From Brevundimonas pishanensis (GTDB lineage Bacteria; Pseudomonadota; Alphaproteobacteria; Caulobacterales; Caulobacteraceae): a DNA stretch of 64,000 nucleotides. The DNA lies in NCBI RefSeq assembly GCF_022750635.1, contig NZ_JAJKBG010000003.1, positions 124,001-188,000 on the forward strand. Reading direction: 5' to 3'. A program made the translations under genes and the position numbers. Positions 1 through 8,134 of the stretch are shown one piece after another. The notes beneath the pieces are model-generated. The model was not told the DNA's origin. It did no database searches and was given only the letters and a program-made list of their open reading frames with translations. Each line of letters starts with the position of its first letter. Position 1 is the first letter of the stretch.

Positions 1-1
1 G

Positions 2-241
2 CTAAAGGGCGATGGCGGGGGCTGTGAAGTCCTGCTGTCGCTGACGGGGGTGAGCCGGTTTGCCGGACAGGAGGAGGCGCGGGCCGTGGTGGCGGTGGTG
101 CGCGAGGTTCTGGACGGACTGGCCGTATCGGATGGCGGCGTGACGGGTGTCGTGCGGGTGCGCGGAGCCGAGGTTTTTGCGGGCAGCGAGGGGCGGGTGT
201 CTTACGGGACGGTGCGTCTTCGCGCGGTGATGGAGGGATAG
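2..241 (+). CDS. GTA g8 homolog, DUF3168 tail completion protein (5' partial)
   Basis: The gene runs in from the left edge; the open frame starts at base 2 and ends with TAG at 239-241, directly abutting the ATG of the next gene. About 79 C-terminal residues are visible, with the pattern C-E-V-L-L-S-L followed by a helix and ending R-L-R-A-V-M-E-G, as in DUF3168 proteins of gene transfer agents and siphophages, which join the head-tail connector to the tail. The assignment rests mainly on position: in Rhodobacter-type GTA clusters g8 lies immediately before the major tail protein g9, as here. The internal ATG at 50 is not taken as the start because the frame is open to the edge. Confidence 0.75.
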   Translation, partial: LKGDGGGCEVLLSLTGVSRFAGQEEARAVVAVVREVLDGLAVSDGGVTGVVRVRGAEVFAGSEGRVSYGTVRLRAVMEG

Positions 242-652
242 ATGGCGGTGCAGAGCGGGCGCGACATGCTGCTGAAGATTGCGGGCAGCGGCGGGACTTT
301 TGTGACGGTGGCGGGTCTGCGGGCGCGCACGATTTCGCTGAATGCCAAGACGGTGGATGTGACCGATGGGGATAGCTCTGGGCGCTGGCGCGAACTGCTG
401 GCCGGGGCGGGTGTGAAGTCTGCGGCGGTGTCGGGGCAGGGGATTTTCAGGGATGCGGCGTCGGATGCGCTGATCCGCGAGGCCTTTTTCGAACAGTCGG
501 CCAAGCGTTGGCAGTTGGTGGTGCCGGACTTTGGTGTGCTGGAGGGGCCGTTCCTTGTCAGCGCGCTGGAGTATGCGGGCGAGCATGAGGGCGAGGCGAG
601 CTTTGCGCTTTCGCTGGCCAGTGCGGGCGCGGTGGAGTTTTCGGCGCTGTGA
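242..652 (+). CDS. GTA g9 homolog, major tail protein (TP901-1 family)
   Basis: A 136-residue protein matching the phage major tail protein family (TIGR02126 type): N-terminal M-A-V-Q-S-G-R-D-M-L-L-K-I, a V-T-D-G-D-S-S-G-R-W-R-E-L-L segment, and a C-terminal E-G-E-A-S-F-A-L-S-L-A-S-A-G stretch. Family members stack as hexameric rings to form the tail tube. The ATG follows the g8 stop without a gap, and the stop overlaps the GTG of g10 by four bases (GTGA), so translation is probably coupled. Length is normal for GTA g9. Confidence 0.88.
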   Translation: MAVQSGRDMLLKIAGSGGTFVTVAGLRARTISLNAKTVDVTDGDSSGRWRELLAGAGVKSAAVSGQGIFRDAASDALIREAFFEQSAKRWQLVVPDFGVLEGPFLVSALEYAGEHEGEASFALSLASAGAVEFSAL

Positions 653-939
653 CCAATGCGGTGAGGGGCGAGGTCTGTGTGGAGTTGGCCGGAGCGCCGC
701 GCCGTCTGTGCCTGACGCTGGGGGCGTTGGCGGAGATGGAGGCGGGGTTGGGCGTTGTCGGCATGGGGGCCTTGGCCGAGCGGATGGTGTCGATGTCGGC
801 GGGCGATCTGATGGTGGTGCTGGCGGCCCTGCTGCGCGGGGGCGGTGAGGGGGAGTTGGCGGATCGGCTGGGGGCTGCGGCGGTGGAGCCTAGGTGCGCA
901 GCGGAGGCTGTGGCGGCGGCGTTCAGGGCGGCGGTGTGA
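649..939 (+). CDS. GTA g10 homolog, tail assembly chaperone (GTA-gp10 family)
   Basis: A 96-residue protein starting at GTG 649, overlapping the g9 stop by four bases. It has the gp10-type core R-L-C-L-T-L-G-A-L-A-E-M-E-A followed by helices M-V-S-M-S-A-G-D-L-M-V-V-L-A-A-L-L-R. The family is equated with tail assembly chaperones that coat the tape measure protein during tail assembly. It sits between the major tail protein and g10.1, as in other GTA clusters, and its stop overlaps the next start by the same four-base GTGA arrangement. Confidence 0.82.
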   Translation: MTNAVRGEVCVELAGAPRRLCLTLGALAEMEAGLGVVGMGALAERMVSMSAGDLMVVLAALLRGGGEGELADRLGAAAVEPRCAAEAVAAAFRAAV

Positions 940-1142
940 CGGCGGATGCCAAATCCGCACATGTCTGGGGCGTGATGCTGAGGCAGGCGCAGGCGATGGG
1001 GATATTGCCCGAGGCGTTCTGGCGGCTGTCGCTGAGGGAATGGCGGATGCTGACGGAGAGCGCGGGGGGCGGTGGTGTGAGCCTGCCGCGCGGGGTGTTG
1101 GACGAGATGATGGAGCGGTGGCCCGATGGCGGACGAGTTTGA
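936..1142 (+). CDS. GTA g10.1 homolog, second tail assembly chaperone (DUF2376-like)
   Basis: A 68-residue protein. GTG 936 is chosen because it overlaps the g10 TGA (937-939) exactly as g10 overlaps g9; an in-frame ATG at 894 would run deep into g10. The core G-I-L-P-E-A-F-W-R-L-S-L-R-E-W-R-M-L-T is the signature of the small protein encoded between g10 and g11 in GTAs, thought to be the partner tail chaperone. Its 3' end overlaps g11 by 17 bases. Confidence 0.78.
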   Translation: MTADAKSAHVWGVMLRQAQAMGILPEAFWRLSLREWRMLTESAGGGGVSLPRGVLDEMMERWPDGGRV

Positions 1143-1641
1143 CGGTTTGGGCGTGGCCACGGCTGAGGCTGCGGCGGCGCTGGAGGGGCTGAAAGAGCCT
1201 GCGCAGAAGGCGGCGGGGGCGATCGAGGAGGCGTTTTCGAAGGCGGGGGGATCGCTGTCGCGGTCTCTGATGCGGGCGGCCAAGGATGGCGAGGTCTCGA
1301 TGGCCGAACTGGCGCGGGCGGTGATCGGGGCGATCAATGCCAGTGCAGGTGTGCTGGCCAAGAATGGCGGGCTGGGGGAGGCGCTGTCGGCGGCGGTCGG
1401 GGGCGTATTTTCGGGAGCGCGAGCTGATGGCGGCGCGGTTGCTGCTGGCGGGGCTTATCTCGTGGGGGAACGCGGGCCGGAGGTGTTTAGGCCCGGTGTT
1501 GGCGGGAGTGTGGAGCCGATGCGCGGCGCTTCGCCTGTCGTCGTCAATGTGATGGTGGATGGCGGGCCGCAGGCATTGCTGAGATCGGAGGCGCAGGTGG
1601 CGCGGATGATGGCGCGGGCGGCGGCGCTGGGGATGCGCTGA
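1126..1641 (+). CDS. GTA g11 homolog, tail tape measure protein (short)
   Basis: A 171-residue, alanine- and glycine-rich helical protein. The C-terminal half carries A-Y-L-V-G-E-R-G-P-E-V-F-R-P-G (about residues 106-120), a hallmark of tape measure protein C-termini. Tape measure proteins set tail length; GTA tails are short, so a small protein is expected, and this one is at the short end. The start lies inside g10.1 and is followed at 1723 by a terminator, after which the GTA order is broken by an opposite-strand gene. Confidence 0.82.
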   Translation: MADEFDGLGVATAEAAAALEGLKEPAQKAAGAIEEAFSKAGGSLSRSLMRAAKDGEVSMAELARAVIGAINASAGVLAKNGGLGEALSAAVGGVFSGARADGGAVAAGGAYLVGERGPEVFRPGVGGSVEPMRGASPVVVNVMVDGGPQALLRSEAQVARMMARAAALGMR

Positions 1642-1722
1642 GCCTGCGGGGCCCTAGTGATCTGATAGGCGGTTCACTGTCTGCGAAGGGGAGCATGGGT
1701 GGATTCATTTGGACCTGACGAA

Positions 1723-1748
1723 AAAAGGGCAGCCGTGGCTGCCCTTTT
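1723..1748. terminator. bidirectional intrinsic terminator between g11 and the DUF805 gene
   Basis: Perfect 10-bp inverted repeat (AAAAGGGCAG / CTGCCCTTTT) with loop CCGTGG. The A/T ends give a U-tract in both directions, so it can end the g8-g11 transcript on + and the convergent DUF805 transcript on -. Confidence 0.85.
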
Positions 1749-1766
1749 CTGTGGTTGTGACCCGAT

Positions 1767-2498
1767 TTAGAGGCCCTTGGGATTGGGGCCGTATTGGTTG
1801 GTGCCCGGTTGGCTGTCGGTGACGCCGATCCAGATCAGGAAGCCGATGCTGGTAACCAGCATGATCAGGACGCCGAGGCCGATGGCTCCCAGACCGCCTG
1901 CTGTGGCGAGCGCAGATGCGTCGCCGGTAGCAGCCGCCGCGAGGAACGCACCAGCCCCGCCGGCGAACATCACGAATGAGCCAATGATGACGCCTGCATA
2001 AGGGATGAGGGTGAGCCAGCCGGACTTGCCCATGTCATGCAGGCGTTTGACGGTGATGGCCACGTTCGGCCAGATGAGGGCCAATCCGATGACCATGTTG
2101 ATCAGCGGAATGAAGCTGGTGACGAAGCTTACACCAAAGAGGATCAGGAAGCTGATCCAGAAGTCCTGACGGCGCAGGCGGCCATCAAACTTCAGTAGAG
2201 CATATTGCCAGTCGTAGCCGCTGCCGTTGAGGGCGGCGGCTGCTGTGCCGCCGGAAGCCGCACCGAAGGCCGCGGCAGGAGCCGTTGCCGTTGTCGCACT
2301 GGCGACTGCATCGCCGAGGATAACGATCTGGGTAGCGGTGGAGCCGGTGGGCACGAAGTCCACGGATTGGCCGACTTTGATTTCACTGCCGGTGTGGATG
2401 TCGTGACGGGCGAACAGGTAGGGCTGTCCGTCCTGACCCTTGATCGATCCGGTGCTTGAAACGGTGTCGTAGCTGGTGATCTCGCCGCGCAAATTCAT
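1767..2498 (-). CDS. cold-shock-like domain fused to DUF805 membrane protein
   Basis: A 243-residue protein. Residues 1-60 resemble a cold-shock-like OB fold (L-R-G-E-I-T-S-Y-D near the N-terminus, V-G-Q-S-V-D-F before residue 50). An Ala/Thr-rich linker follows, then a DUF805 domain from about residue 95: G-R-L-R-R-Q-D-F-W, four hydrophobic segments, the conserved K-R-L-H-D-M-G-K-S-G-W, and a C-terminal P-G-T-N-Q-Y-G-P-N-P tail. DUF805 is an inner-membrane family of unknown function. It lies antisense within a GTA operon between g11 and g12, where no such gene is expected, with its own terminator at 1723-1748. Confidence 0.85.
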   Translation of the reverse strand: MNLRGEITSYDTVSSTGSIKGQDGQPYLFARHDIHTGSEIKVGQSVDFVPTGSTATQIVILGDAVASATTATAPAAAFGAASGGTAAAALNGSGYDWQYALLKFDGRLRRQDFWISFLILFGVSFVTSFIPLINMVIGLALIWPNVAITVKRLHDMGKSGWLTLIPYAGVIIGSFVMFAGGAGAFLAAAATGDASALATAGGLGAIGLGVLIMLVTSIGFLIWIGVTDSQPGTNQYGPNPKGL

Positions 2499-2588
2499 CT
2501 CCTGAAGGAAATCGACGTCTGCCGAAATGGGGCGGAACAGTGGCGCAGGCGCAGGGGCACTGCAAGCTTAGGTTTAGAGGTATTTTCA

Positions 2589-3200
2589 ATGTTTGATGAA
2601 GTACGTTTGCCCGCGCGCCTTGCGTTCGGGTCAACAGGCGGGATCGAGCGTCGCACCGAAGTGGTGGAATTGGCGTCCGGTCACGAGCGGCGGTCGACGC
2701 CCTGGGCGATGGGGCGCAGGCGTTATCTGATCGGCGCGGGCCTGCGTTCGCTGGACGATATGGCTGCGCTGACGGCCTTCTTCGAGGCGCGGCAGGGGCG
2801 GTTGCGCGGCTTTCGGTTCAAGGACTTTGCGGACTTCAAATCGTGCATGCTTTCAGGCGAGGTGACGCCTTACGATCAGGTGATCGGGACCGGCGGCGGT
2901 GACCTGAAATTGTTTTCGCTGGTTAAGGCGTACGGGGACATGGTTCGTCCGATTGTGAAACCCGTTGCGGAGACGGTGTGCGTGGCGGTTGATGGGGTCG
3001 AAACGCACAGCTTCAGCGTTGATGGAGCGAGCGGACAGGTGACGCTTTCGGAGGCACCGCCTGCGGGGGCTGTGGTGACGGCGGGGTTCTTGTTCGACAC
3101 GCCGGTGCGGTTCGATACGGATCGGCTGGAGGTGACGCTGGAGAGCTTTGAGGCGGGACGAATGGCGGCGGTGCCGCTGAAGGAAATACGCGGGGCGTGA
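2589..3200 (+). CDS. GTA g12 homolog, DUF2460 / TIGR02217 distal tail protein
   Basis: A 203-residue protein with the family pattern: F-D-E-V-R-L-P near the start, S-T-G-G-I-E-R-R-T-E-V-V, then F-F-E-A-R-Q-G-R-L-R-G-F-R-F-K-D at about 64-79. Proteins of this family (g12 in GTAs) form the distal tail ring linking the tube to the baseplate hub. An AGAGG Shine-Dalgarno precedes the ATG by 9 bases. It is separated from g11 by the DUF805 gene and from g13 by an intrinsic terminator, so it may have its own promoter in 2499-2588. Confidence 0.9.
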   Translation: MFDEVRLPARLAFGSTGGIERRTEVVELASGHERRSTPWAMGRRRYLIGAGLRSLDDMAALTAFFEARQGRLRGFRFKDFADFKSCMLSGEVTPYDQVIGTGGGDLKLFSLVKAYGDMVRPIVKPVAETVCVAVDGVETHSFSVDGASGQVTLSEAPPAGAVVTAGFLFDTPVRFDTDRLEVTLESFEAGRMAAVPLKEIRGA

Positions 3201-3221
3201 GCTGCGCGACGGGATGATGAT

Positions 3222-3247
3222 GGGGAGCTGTTTGGCTCCCCTTTTTT
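3222..3247 (+). terminator. intrinsic terminator or attenuator between GTA g12 and g13
   Basis: GGGGAGC (3222-3228), loop TGTTTG, GCTCCCC (3235-3241) followed at once by six T residues. This is a full rho-independent terminator pointing along + inside what is normally one continuous GTA operon, 16 bases before the g13 ATG. Confidence 0.85.
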
Positions 3248-3262
3248 GTGCTTGGGGGATCG

Positions 3263-3916
3263 ATGCGGGAGTTGGAAGGGGCGCTGGCAGCGCGGATCGA
3301 AAGCGGGGCGGCGAGGCTGTGTCACGTCTGGCTGTTGGAGCGTCGGGACGGGGTGAAGCTGGGGTTCACGGATCACGACCGCGATCTGGAGTTCGAGGGT
3401 GTGGTCTGTCGGGCGGGAAGTGGCTGGACCCTGGGCAGTGGCGAGGCTGTGTCTGGAATGGAGGCGGGTGGTTGGTCGGCGTCGGGGGCGCTGGACGATG
3501 AAGCGCTTTCGGAAGCGGACATCCAGGCAGGGCTATTTGATGCCGCTGATGTCGAGCTGTGGCGCGTCGACTGGGCCGATGTTTCGGCGCGGGTGAAGCT
3601 GTGGGCTGGAACGTTGCGGAAAATCCGGCGTGAGGCGGGAGCTATTGTGGCCGATCTGGAAGGCCCGATGGCGGTGCTGGATCGCGTGGTGGGGCGAACA
3701 TACGGGCGCGACTGTGACGCGGTGCTGGGGGATGAACGGTGTGGGCTGTCGGCGGAGGTGATCGGGGGGCGTCGGTGTGACCGGACGTGGAGAACCTGTG
3801 TTGAAGAATTCGCCAATGGTCTGAACTTTCGTGGGTTTCCGGATATGCCGGGCGCTGACTTTGTCCTCACGCGGGCGACGGGCGGCGTGCGCCGTGACGG
3901 GGCGAGTCGCCGATGA
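3263..3916 (+). CDS. GTA g13 homolog, DUF2163 / TIGR02218 hub protein
   Basis: A 217-residue protein from ATG 3263, preferred over GTG 3248 because GGGGGA lies just upstream and 3248 is at the edge of the terminator T-run. Family features: H-V-W-L-L-E-R-R-D-G, G-F-T-D-H-D-R-D-L, and near the C-terminus paired cysteines (C-D-A-V-L-G-D-E-R-C-G and C-D-R-T-W-R-T-C) followed by N-G-L-N-F-R-G-F-P-D-M-P-G. In RcGTA the hub protein binds an iron-sulfur cluster through such cysteines. The stop overlaps the g14 ATG by four bases. Confidence 0.9.
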   Translation: MRELEGALAARIESGAARLCHVWLLERRDGVKLGFTDHDRDLEFEGVVCRAGSGWTLGSGEAVSGMEAGGWSASGALDDEALSEADIQAGLFDAADVELWRVDWADVSARVKLWAGTLRKIRREAGAIVADLEGPMAVLDRVVGRTYGRDCDAVLGDERCGLSAEVIGGRRCDRTWRTCVEEFANGLNFRGFPDMPGADFVLTRATGGVRRDGASRR

Positions 3917-4353
3917 AGGGCGAGGCGATGGTGAAGTCGGCGAGGGGTTGGCTGGGGACGCCCTACCGACATCAGGCCAGCGAGAAGGGCGTGGGTGCGG
4001 ACTGTCTGGGTCTGGTGCGCGGCTTGTGGCGTGAAGCTTACGGGGCGGAGCCGGAAACTGTGCCGCCGTATCGGCCCGAGTGGGCCGAAATGGGTGGCGA
4101 GGAGACGCTGTGGGCGGCGGCGAGGCGTTGGCTGGTCGAGAAGCCGCTGGAAGAAATGGCGATTGGCGATGTGCTGCTGTTCCGAATGGAGGCGGGGAGC
4201 GTGGCCAAGCACTGTGCGGTTCTGTCGGACGTATCGGGGCCGGAGCCGAGGATGATCCACGCCTATTGGGCGCGGTCGGTGGTGGAAAGCTGGATGGGGG
4301 CATGGTGGCAAAGGCGGCTGGTGGCTGTCTTTGGCTGGCCCGAGGGAGTGTAG
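3913..4353 (+). CDS. GTA g14 homolog, NlpC/P60 cell-wall peptidase
   Basis: A 146-residue NlpC/P60 family peptidase (TIGR02219 type). The catalytic triad is visible: Cys31 in G-A-D-C-L-G-L-V, His100 in A-K-H-C-A-V-L, and His116 in M-I-H-A-Y. In GTA particles it is a tail-tip component presumed to open peptidoglycan during DNA delivery. It overlaps g13 by four bases and is three bases upstream of g15. Confidence 0.92.
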   Translation: MKGEAMVKSARGWLGTPYRHQASEKGVGADCLGLVRGLWREAYGAEPETVPPYRPEWAEMGGEETLWAAARRWLVEKPLEEMAIGDVLLFRMEAGSVAKHCAVLSDVSGPEPRMIHAYWARSVVESWMGAWWQRRLVAVFGWPEGV

Positions 4354-4356
4354 GCG

Positions 4357-7300
4357 ATGGCCAGTGTGACTTTGTCGGCGGTGGGCGGTCTGTTCGGCGG
4401 GGCGCCGATTGGCGGGATGCTGGGCCGGATGGTGGACGAGCGTATCGTCAGCAGCTTGCAGCCGACGCGACAGATCGGGCCGAGGCTGGAGAGCCTGAAG
4501 CTGCAAGGCTCGGCCGAAGGTGCGCCGATGGCCTGTGTGTTCGGGCGGGCGCGGGTGACGGGGCAGGTCATATGGGCTGCGCGGTTTTTGGAACACAAGC
4601 GAAAGGCGTCGGGCGGCAAGGGCGGACGTAAGACGGTCGACTATGGGTATTCGCTGAGTTTTGCGGTGGCGCTGTGTGAGGGCAAGATCGACGGCGTGGG
4701 TCGCGTTTGGGCTGACGGTATGCCGATGGACCTAACGGGCGTGACGTGGCGGTTGCACCGTGGTGGCGAGGGGCAGGTGCCCGATCCGCTGATCGAAGCG
4801 ATTGAAGGGGCGGCTCCCGCCTATCGCGGGGTGGCCTATGTGGTGTTCGAGGATCTGAGCCTTGAGGCCTTTGGCGATCGTGTTCCGCAGTTGGCGTTCG
4901 AGGTGTTTCGTCGCGCGCGAGGAGATGAGCCGAGGCTGGAGGACCGGCTGGAGGGCGTGTGCCTCATTCCGGGGGCGGGCGAGTTTTGTCTGGCGGATGA
5001 GGTAGTGCTGAGGCGCGAGGGGTTTCTGCGCCACGTGCCGGAGAATGCGGGATCGGGGCTGGCGCGGCCGGACCTTGAGGTGTCGCTGGATCAACTGACG
5101 GCGCAACTGCCCAATGTGAAGCGGGTCAATCTGGTCGTGGGTTGGTTCGGGACGGATGCGCGGGCCGAACATTGCCGGATCAAGCCGGGGGTGGAGCGTC
5201 GGGACAAGCCGACCGATCCGCTGGAATGGGGCGTGGCGGGGCTGGACCGCGCCGGTGCGCACCTGATTTCGGATGTGGACGGGGCGGTGGCCTATGGCGG
5301 GACGCCGTCGGACCAGACGGTGCGGCAGGCTATCCGTGCGCTGAAACGGCGCGGGCTGGAAGTGGTGATCTATCCGTTCGTGTTCATGGATTGCGAGGGC
5401 TATCCGTGGCGCGGGCGAGTGACAGGGCGCGATGGTGCGCAGGCGGCGGCGGATGTGGCGGCGGTGTTCGGCACGGCCTCGGGATGGGGGCTGAGGCGAC
5501 AGGCGTTGCACTATGCGAGGATGGCGCAGGAGGAAGGTGCAGACGGGCTGATTATCGGCTCGGAGATGCGAGGACTGACGCTTACGCGTGATGCGGCGGG
5601 CGGGTTTCCGGCGGTGGCGCAGTATCAGGCGCTGGCGGCAGAATGTCGGGCCGAGGCGGGGGCGCAGGTGAAGCTGGGCTATGCGGCGGACTGGTCGGAA
5701 TATGCGGGCCTGAGGGATGGTGGGGAGGTGAGGTTTCACCTTGACCCGCTATGGGCCGATCCGAATATCGATTTCGTGGGGATCGACTGGTACCCGCCGA
5801 TGGGGGACTGGCGTGAGGGCGCGGGCGGCGCGGATTCGGAAGCGTTCGCGGGGCCGTGGGATGCGGACTATCTGGCGCAGCAGGTGGCCGGCGGGCGCGA
5901 CTTTGACTGGTACTATGCCAGCGCGGCGGATGAGGCGGCGCAGGTGCGCACGCCGATTGTGGACGGGGCCTATGGCGAGGACTGGGTCTGGCGGGTCAAG
6001 GACCTGAAGGGCTGGTGGTCGAACCGTCATTACGAGCGGGTGGACGGGGTGCGGGAGGCAACGCCGACCGCCTGGGTGCCGGGGATGAAGCCGGTGCGGC
6101 TGACCGAGTTTGGCTGTGCGGCAGTGGATCGCGGGGGCAATGCGCCCAATCTGTTTTCGGACCCCAAGAGTACGGAAAATGCCCTGCCGCCCTATTCAAC
6201 GGGGGCCCGCGATGACCGGATGCAGAGGACGTTGCTGGAGGCGGTGCTGGGGCATTTCGATGATTCGGCCAACAATCCTCTGTCCGCGGTCTATGGCGGG
6301 CGGATGCTGGAAGGGGCGGACGCGTGGTGCTGGGATGCGCGGCCCTATCCGGCGTTTCCGGCACGGGGGGACCTGTGGGCCGATGCGGGGGCGTGGCGTA
6401 CGGGGCACTGGCTGAACGGGCGTATGCAGGGTCAGGCGGCGGATGTTGTCGCGGCGCTGTTGAAACGTGCGGGGCTGGAAGACGGCGACTACCGCGTCGA
6501 GGGGATTGTCGGGACGGTTTCGGGCTTGGTGATTGACAGACCTATGACGACGCGGGCGGCGCTGGGGCCGTTGCTGATGGCGGTAGGTGCGGTCGCGGCG
6601 GACAAGAGCGGTAGGATCGTTGTGTCTGGAACCGGCGCTGTGGACGTCGAGTTCGGGCTGGACGCGCTGGCTATGCCGCAAGAGGGCGGGCCGGTGGTCG
6701 CGACGCGCGAACTGGTCGATCAGCCGCAGGGCGTGCGCGTGCGGTTTATCAGCGAGGCACAGGACTACAGCACCGGAGCGGTGATGGTGCAGACCGACTA
6801 CGTGGTAGAGCGGGCCCAAGGCGCTGCGCCCTTGGGGCATGTGCTGGATATGGACCTGCCCATGGTGGTGGGGCCGGGTTTCGCTCGTTCGGCGGCAAGG
6901 CGGGTGCTGGAGGCGGTAAAGGCCGAGACGCTCACGGTACATCTGGGACCACTGGAGGCTTTGCGGCTGGAAGCGGGAGACAAGGTCTCGCTGGAGGGCC
7001 GTGACGGTGTCTGGCGCGTGGAACGGCTGGCCTATGAGGAGGAGGTGAAGGCCGAACTGGTGCCGTGGTTGGCACTGGACGAGGAGGACCTTGTCGAGGA
7101 TTGGCGCGGCGGAAGCGGGGACGTTGAAGTCGTCGGTGCGCCCTGGTTCCGTGTGCTGGATCTGCCGGGACTGCCCGGTGAAGAGGATGATGCGCGAGCT
7201 GTTGTGGCTGTGGCGGCTGATCCTTGGTGGCCGATGGTGGTTCACGGTGGGGCGAGCGCTGAGGCGTTGACCGCTAGAGCGGAGATCAACGAGTCGGCCG

Positions 7301-8055
7301 TCGTTGGCGAACTGTTGTCGCCGCTGGGGGCTGGACCTGTGGACCGGTGGGATCGGGCTAATGCCGTTCGACTGCGATTAGGTGGAGGCTCTCTCCAGAG
7401 CCTAGGGGGCGGTGCGGTTCTGGATGGCGGCAATGCGCTGGCTATCGAGAGCGGCGAAGGCTGGGAGGTTATGCAGTTCCGTGATGCGCAACTGGTTGGC
7501 GAGGATGAGTGGGTTCTGACCAACCTCTTACGGGGCCGGTTGGGTACCCGAGCGGAAGCCGAGCGGGGAGCCGTAGTCGGGGCTGCTGTCGTGGTGCTGG
7601 GCCGCGATATGCCGCGTTTGACGGTGGACGAGGGTGAGCGGGGGCTGTCGAGGATTTGGCGTGCTGGTCCCAAGGGGCTGGCACCGGCGGGCCCGCGCAT
7701 TACCCAGAGCGATGCGGTGTGGCGAGGACGTGCGTGGATGCCGTGGCGACCTGTTCACTTGCGGCTGACACAGGTTGAGGACGGGCTGAGGCTGACCTGG
7801 ACGGCGTGTGTGCGCGGAAGTGGTGACGGATGGCACGATGACGACGCGGTGGCCGGTGTCGTGCGGTTCCGTGTGCGCGTGCTGTCAGGCGGGCAGGCGG
7901 TGCGCGAGTGGGAAGTAGAGGGGGGCGAGGCGCTCTATTCCACGGCTGATCTTGCTGCCGATTTTCCCGAGGGGATGGCCGGAGGTACGTGCTTTGGTGT
8001 GTCTCAATGGGGGGATCGATGGGGTTGGGGCGATGAGGCGTTAATCATCCCCTGA
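4357..8055 (+). CDS. GTA g15 homolog, megatron/host-specificity tail fibre hub with TIM-barrel-like domain
   Basis: A 1232-residue protein, full length for g15. The N-terminus is A-S-V-T-L-S-A-V-G-G-L-F-G-G-A-P-I-G-G, with a G-R-A-R-V-T-G-Q-V-I-W segment near residue 70. The glycoside-hydrolase-like GTA TIM-barrel domain lies at about residues 420-740, with A-D-W-S-E-Y near 444 and F-V-G-I-D-W-Y-P-P near 473. A phage-tail_3-type domain and beta-rich C-terminus follow. It forms the central tip structure that contacts the recipient cell. It closes the GTA structural cluster; the next gene is a chaperone. Confidence 0.92.
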   Translation: MASVTLSAVGGLFGGAPIGGMLGRMVDERIVSSLQPTRQIGPRLESLKLQGSAEGAPMACVFGRARVTGQVIWAARFLEHKRKASGGKGGRKTVDYGYSLSFAVALCEGKIDGVGRVWADGMPMDLTGVTWRLHRGGEGQVPDPLIEAIEGAAPAYRGVAYVVFEDLSLEAFGDRVPQLAFEVFRRARGDEPRLEDRLEGVCLIPGAGEFCLADEVVLRREGFLRHVPENAGSGLARPDLEVSLDQLTAQLPNVKRVNLVVGWFGTDARAEHCRIKPGVERRDKPTDPLEWGVAGLDRAGAHLISDVDGAVAYGGTPSDQTVRQAIRALKRRGLEVVIYPFVFMDCEGYPWRGRVTGRDGAQAAADVAAVFGTASGWGLRRQALHYARMAQEEGADGLIIGSEMRGLTLTRDAAGGFPAVAQYQALAAECRAEAGAQVKLGYAADWSEYAGLRDGGEVRFHLDPLWADPNIDFVGIDWYPPMGDWREGAGGADSEAFAGPWDADYLAQQVAGGRDFDWYYASAADEAAQVRTPIVDGAYGEDWVWRVKDLKGWWSNRHYERVDGVREATPTAWVPGMKPVRLTEFGCAAVDRGGNAPNLFSDPKSTENALPPYSTGARDDRMQRTLLEAVLGHFDDSANNPLSAVYGGRMLEGADAWCWDARPYPAFPARGDLWADAGAWRTGHWLNGRMQGQAADVVAALLKRAGLEDGDYRVEGIVGTVSGLVIDRPMTTRAALGPLLMAVGAVAADKSGRIVVSGTGAVDVEFGLDALAMPQEGGPVVATRELVDQPQGVRVRFISEAQDYSTGAVMVQTDYVVERAQGAAPLGHVLDMDLPMVVGPGFARSAARRVLEAVKAETLTVHLGPLEALRLEAGDKVSLEGRDGVWRVERLAYEEEVKAELVPWLALDEEDLVEDWRGGSGDVEVVGAPWFRVLDLPGLPGEEDDARAVVAVAADPWWPMVVHGGASAEALTARAEINESAVVGELLSPLGAGPVDRWDRANAVRLRLGGGSLQSLGGGAVLDGGNALAIESGEGWEVMQFRDAQLVGEDEWVLTNLLRGRLGTRAEAERGAVVGAAVVVLGRDMPRLTVDEGERGLSRIWRAGPKGLAPAGPRITQSDAVWRGRAWMPWRPVHLRLTQVEDGLRLTWTACVRGSGDGWHDDDAVAGVVRFRVRVLSGGQAVREWEVEGGEALYSTADLAADFPEGMAGGTCFGVSQWGDRWGWGDEALIIP

Positions 8056-8134
8056 ACATCAGGCTCTTCCGGAAGCCAGTCCGATGCCCTAACTGACGGG
8101 GGAGTGTTTATTAGAACCCCGGAGTGCAACGAGC

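Noticed and set aside
3373..7245. Long open frames on the - strand opposite GTA g13-g15
   Set aside because: Arg/Pro/His-rich translations without motifs, fully antisense to well-supported genes; a by-product of GC-rich codon use.
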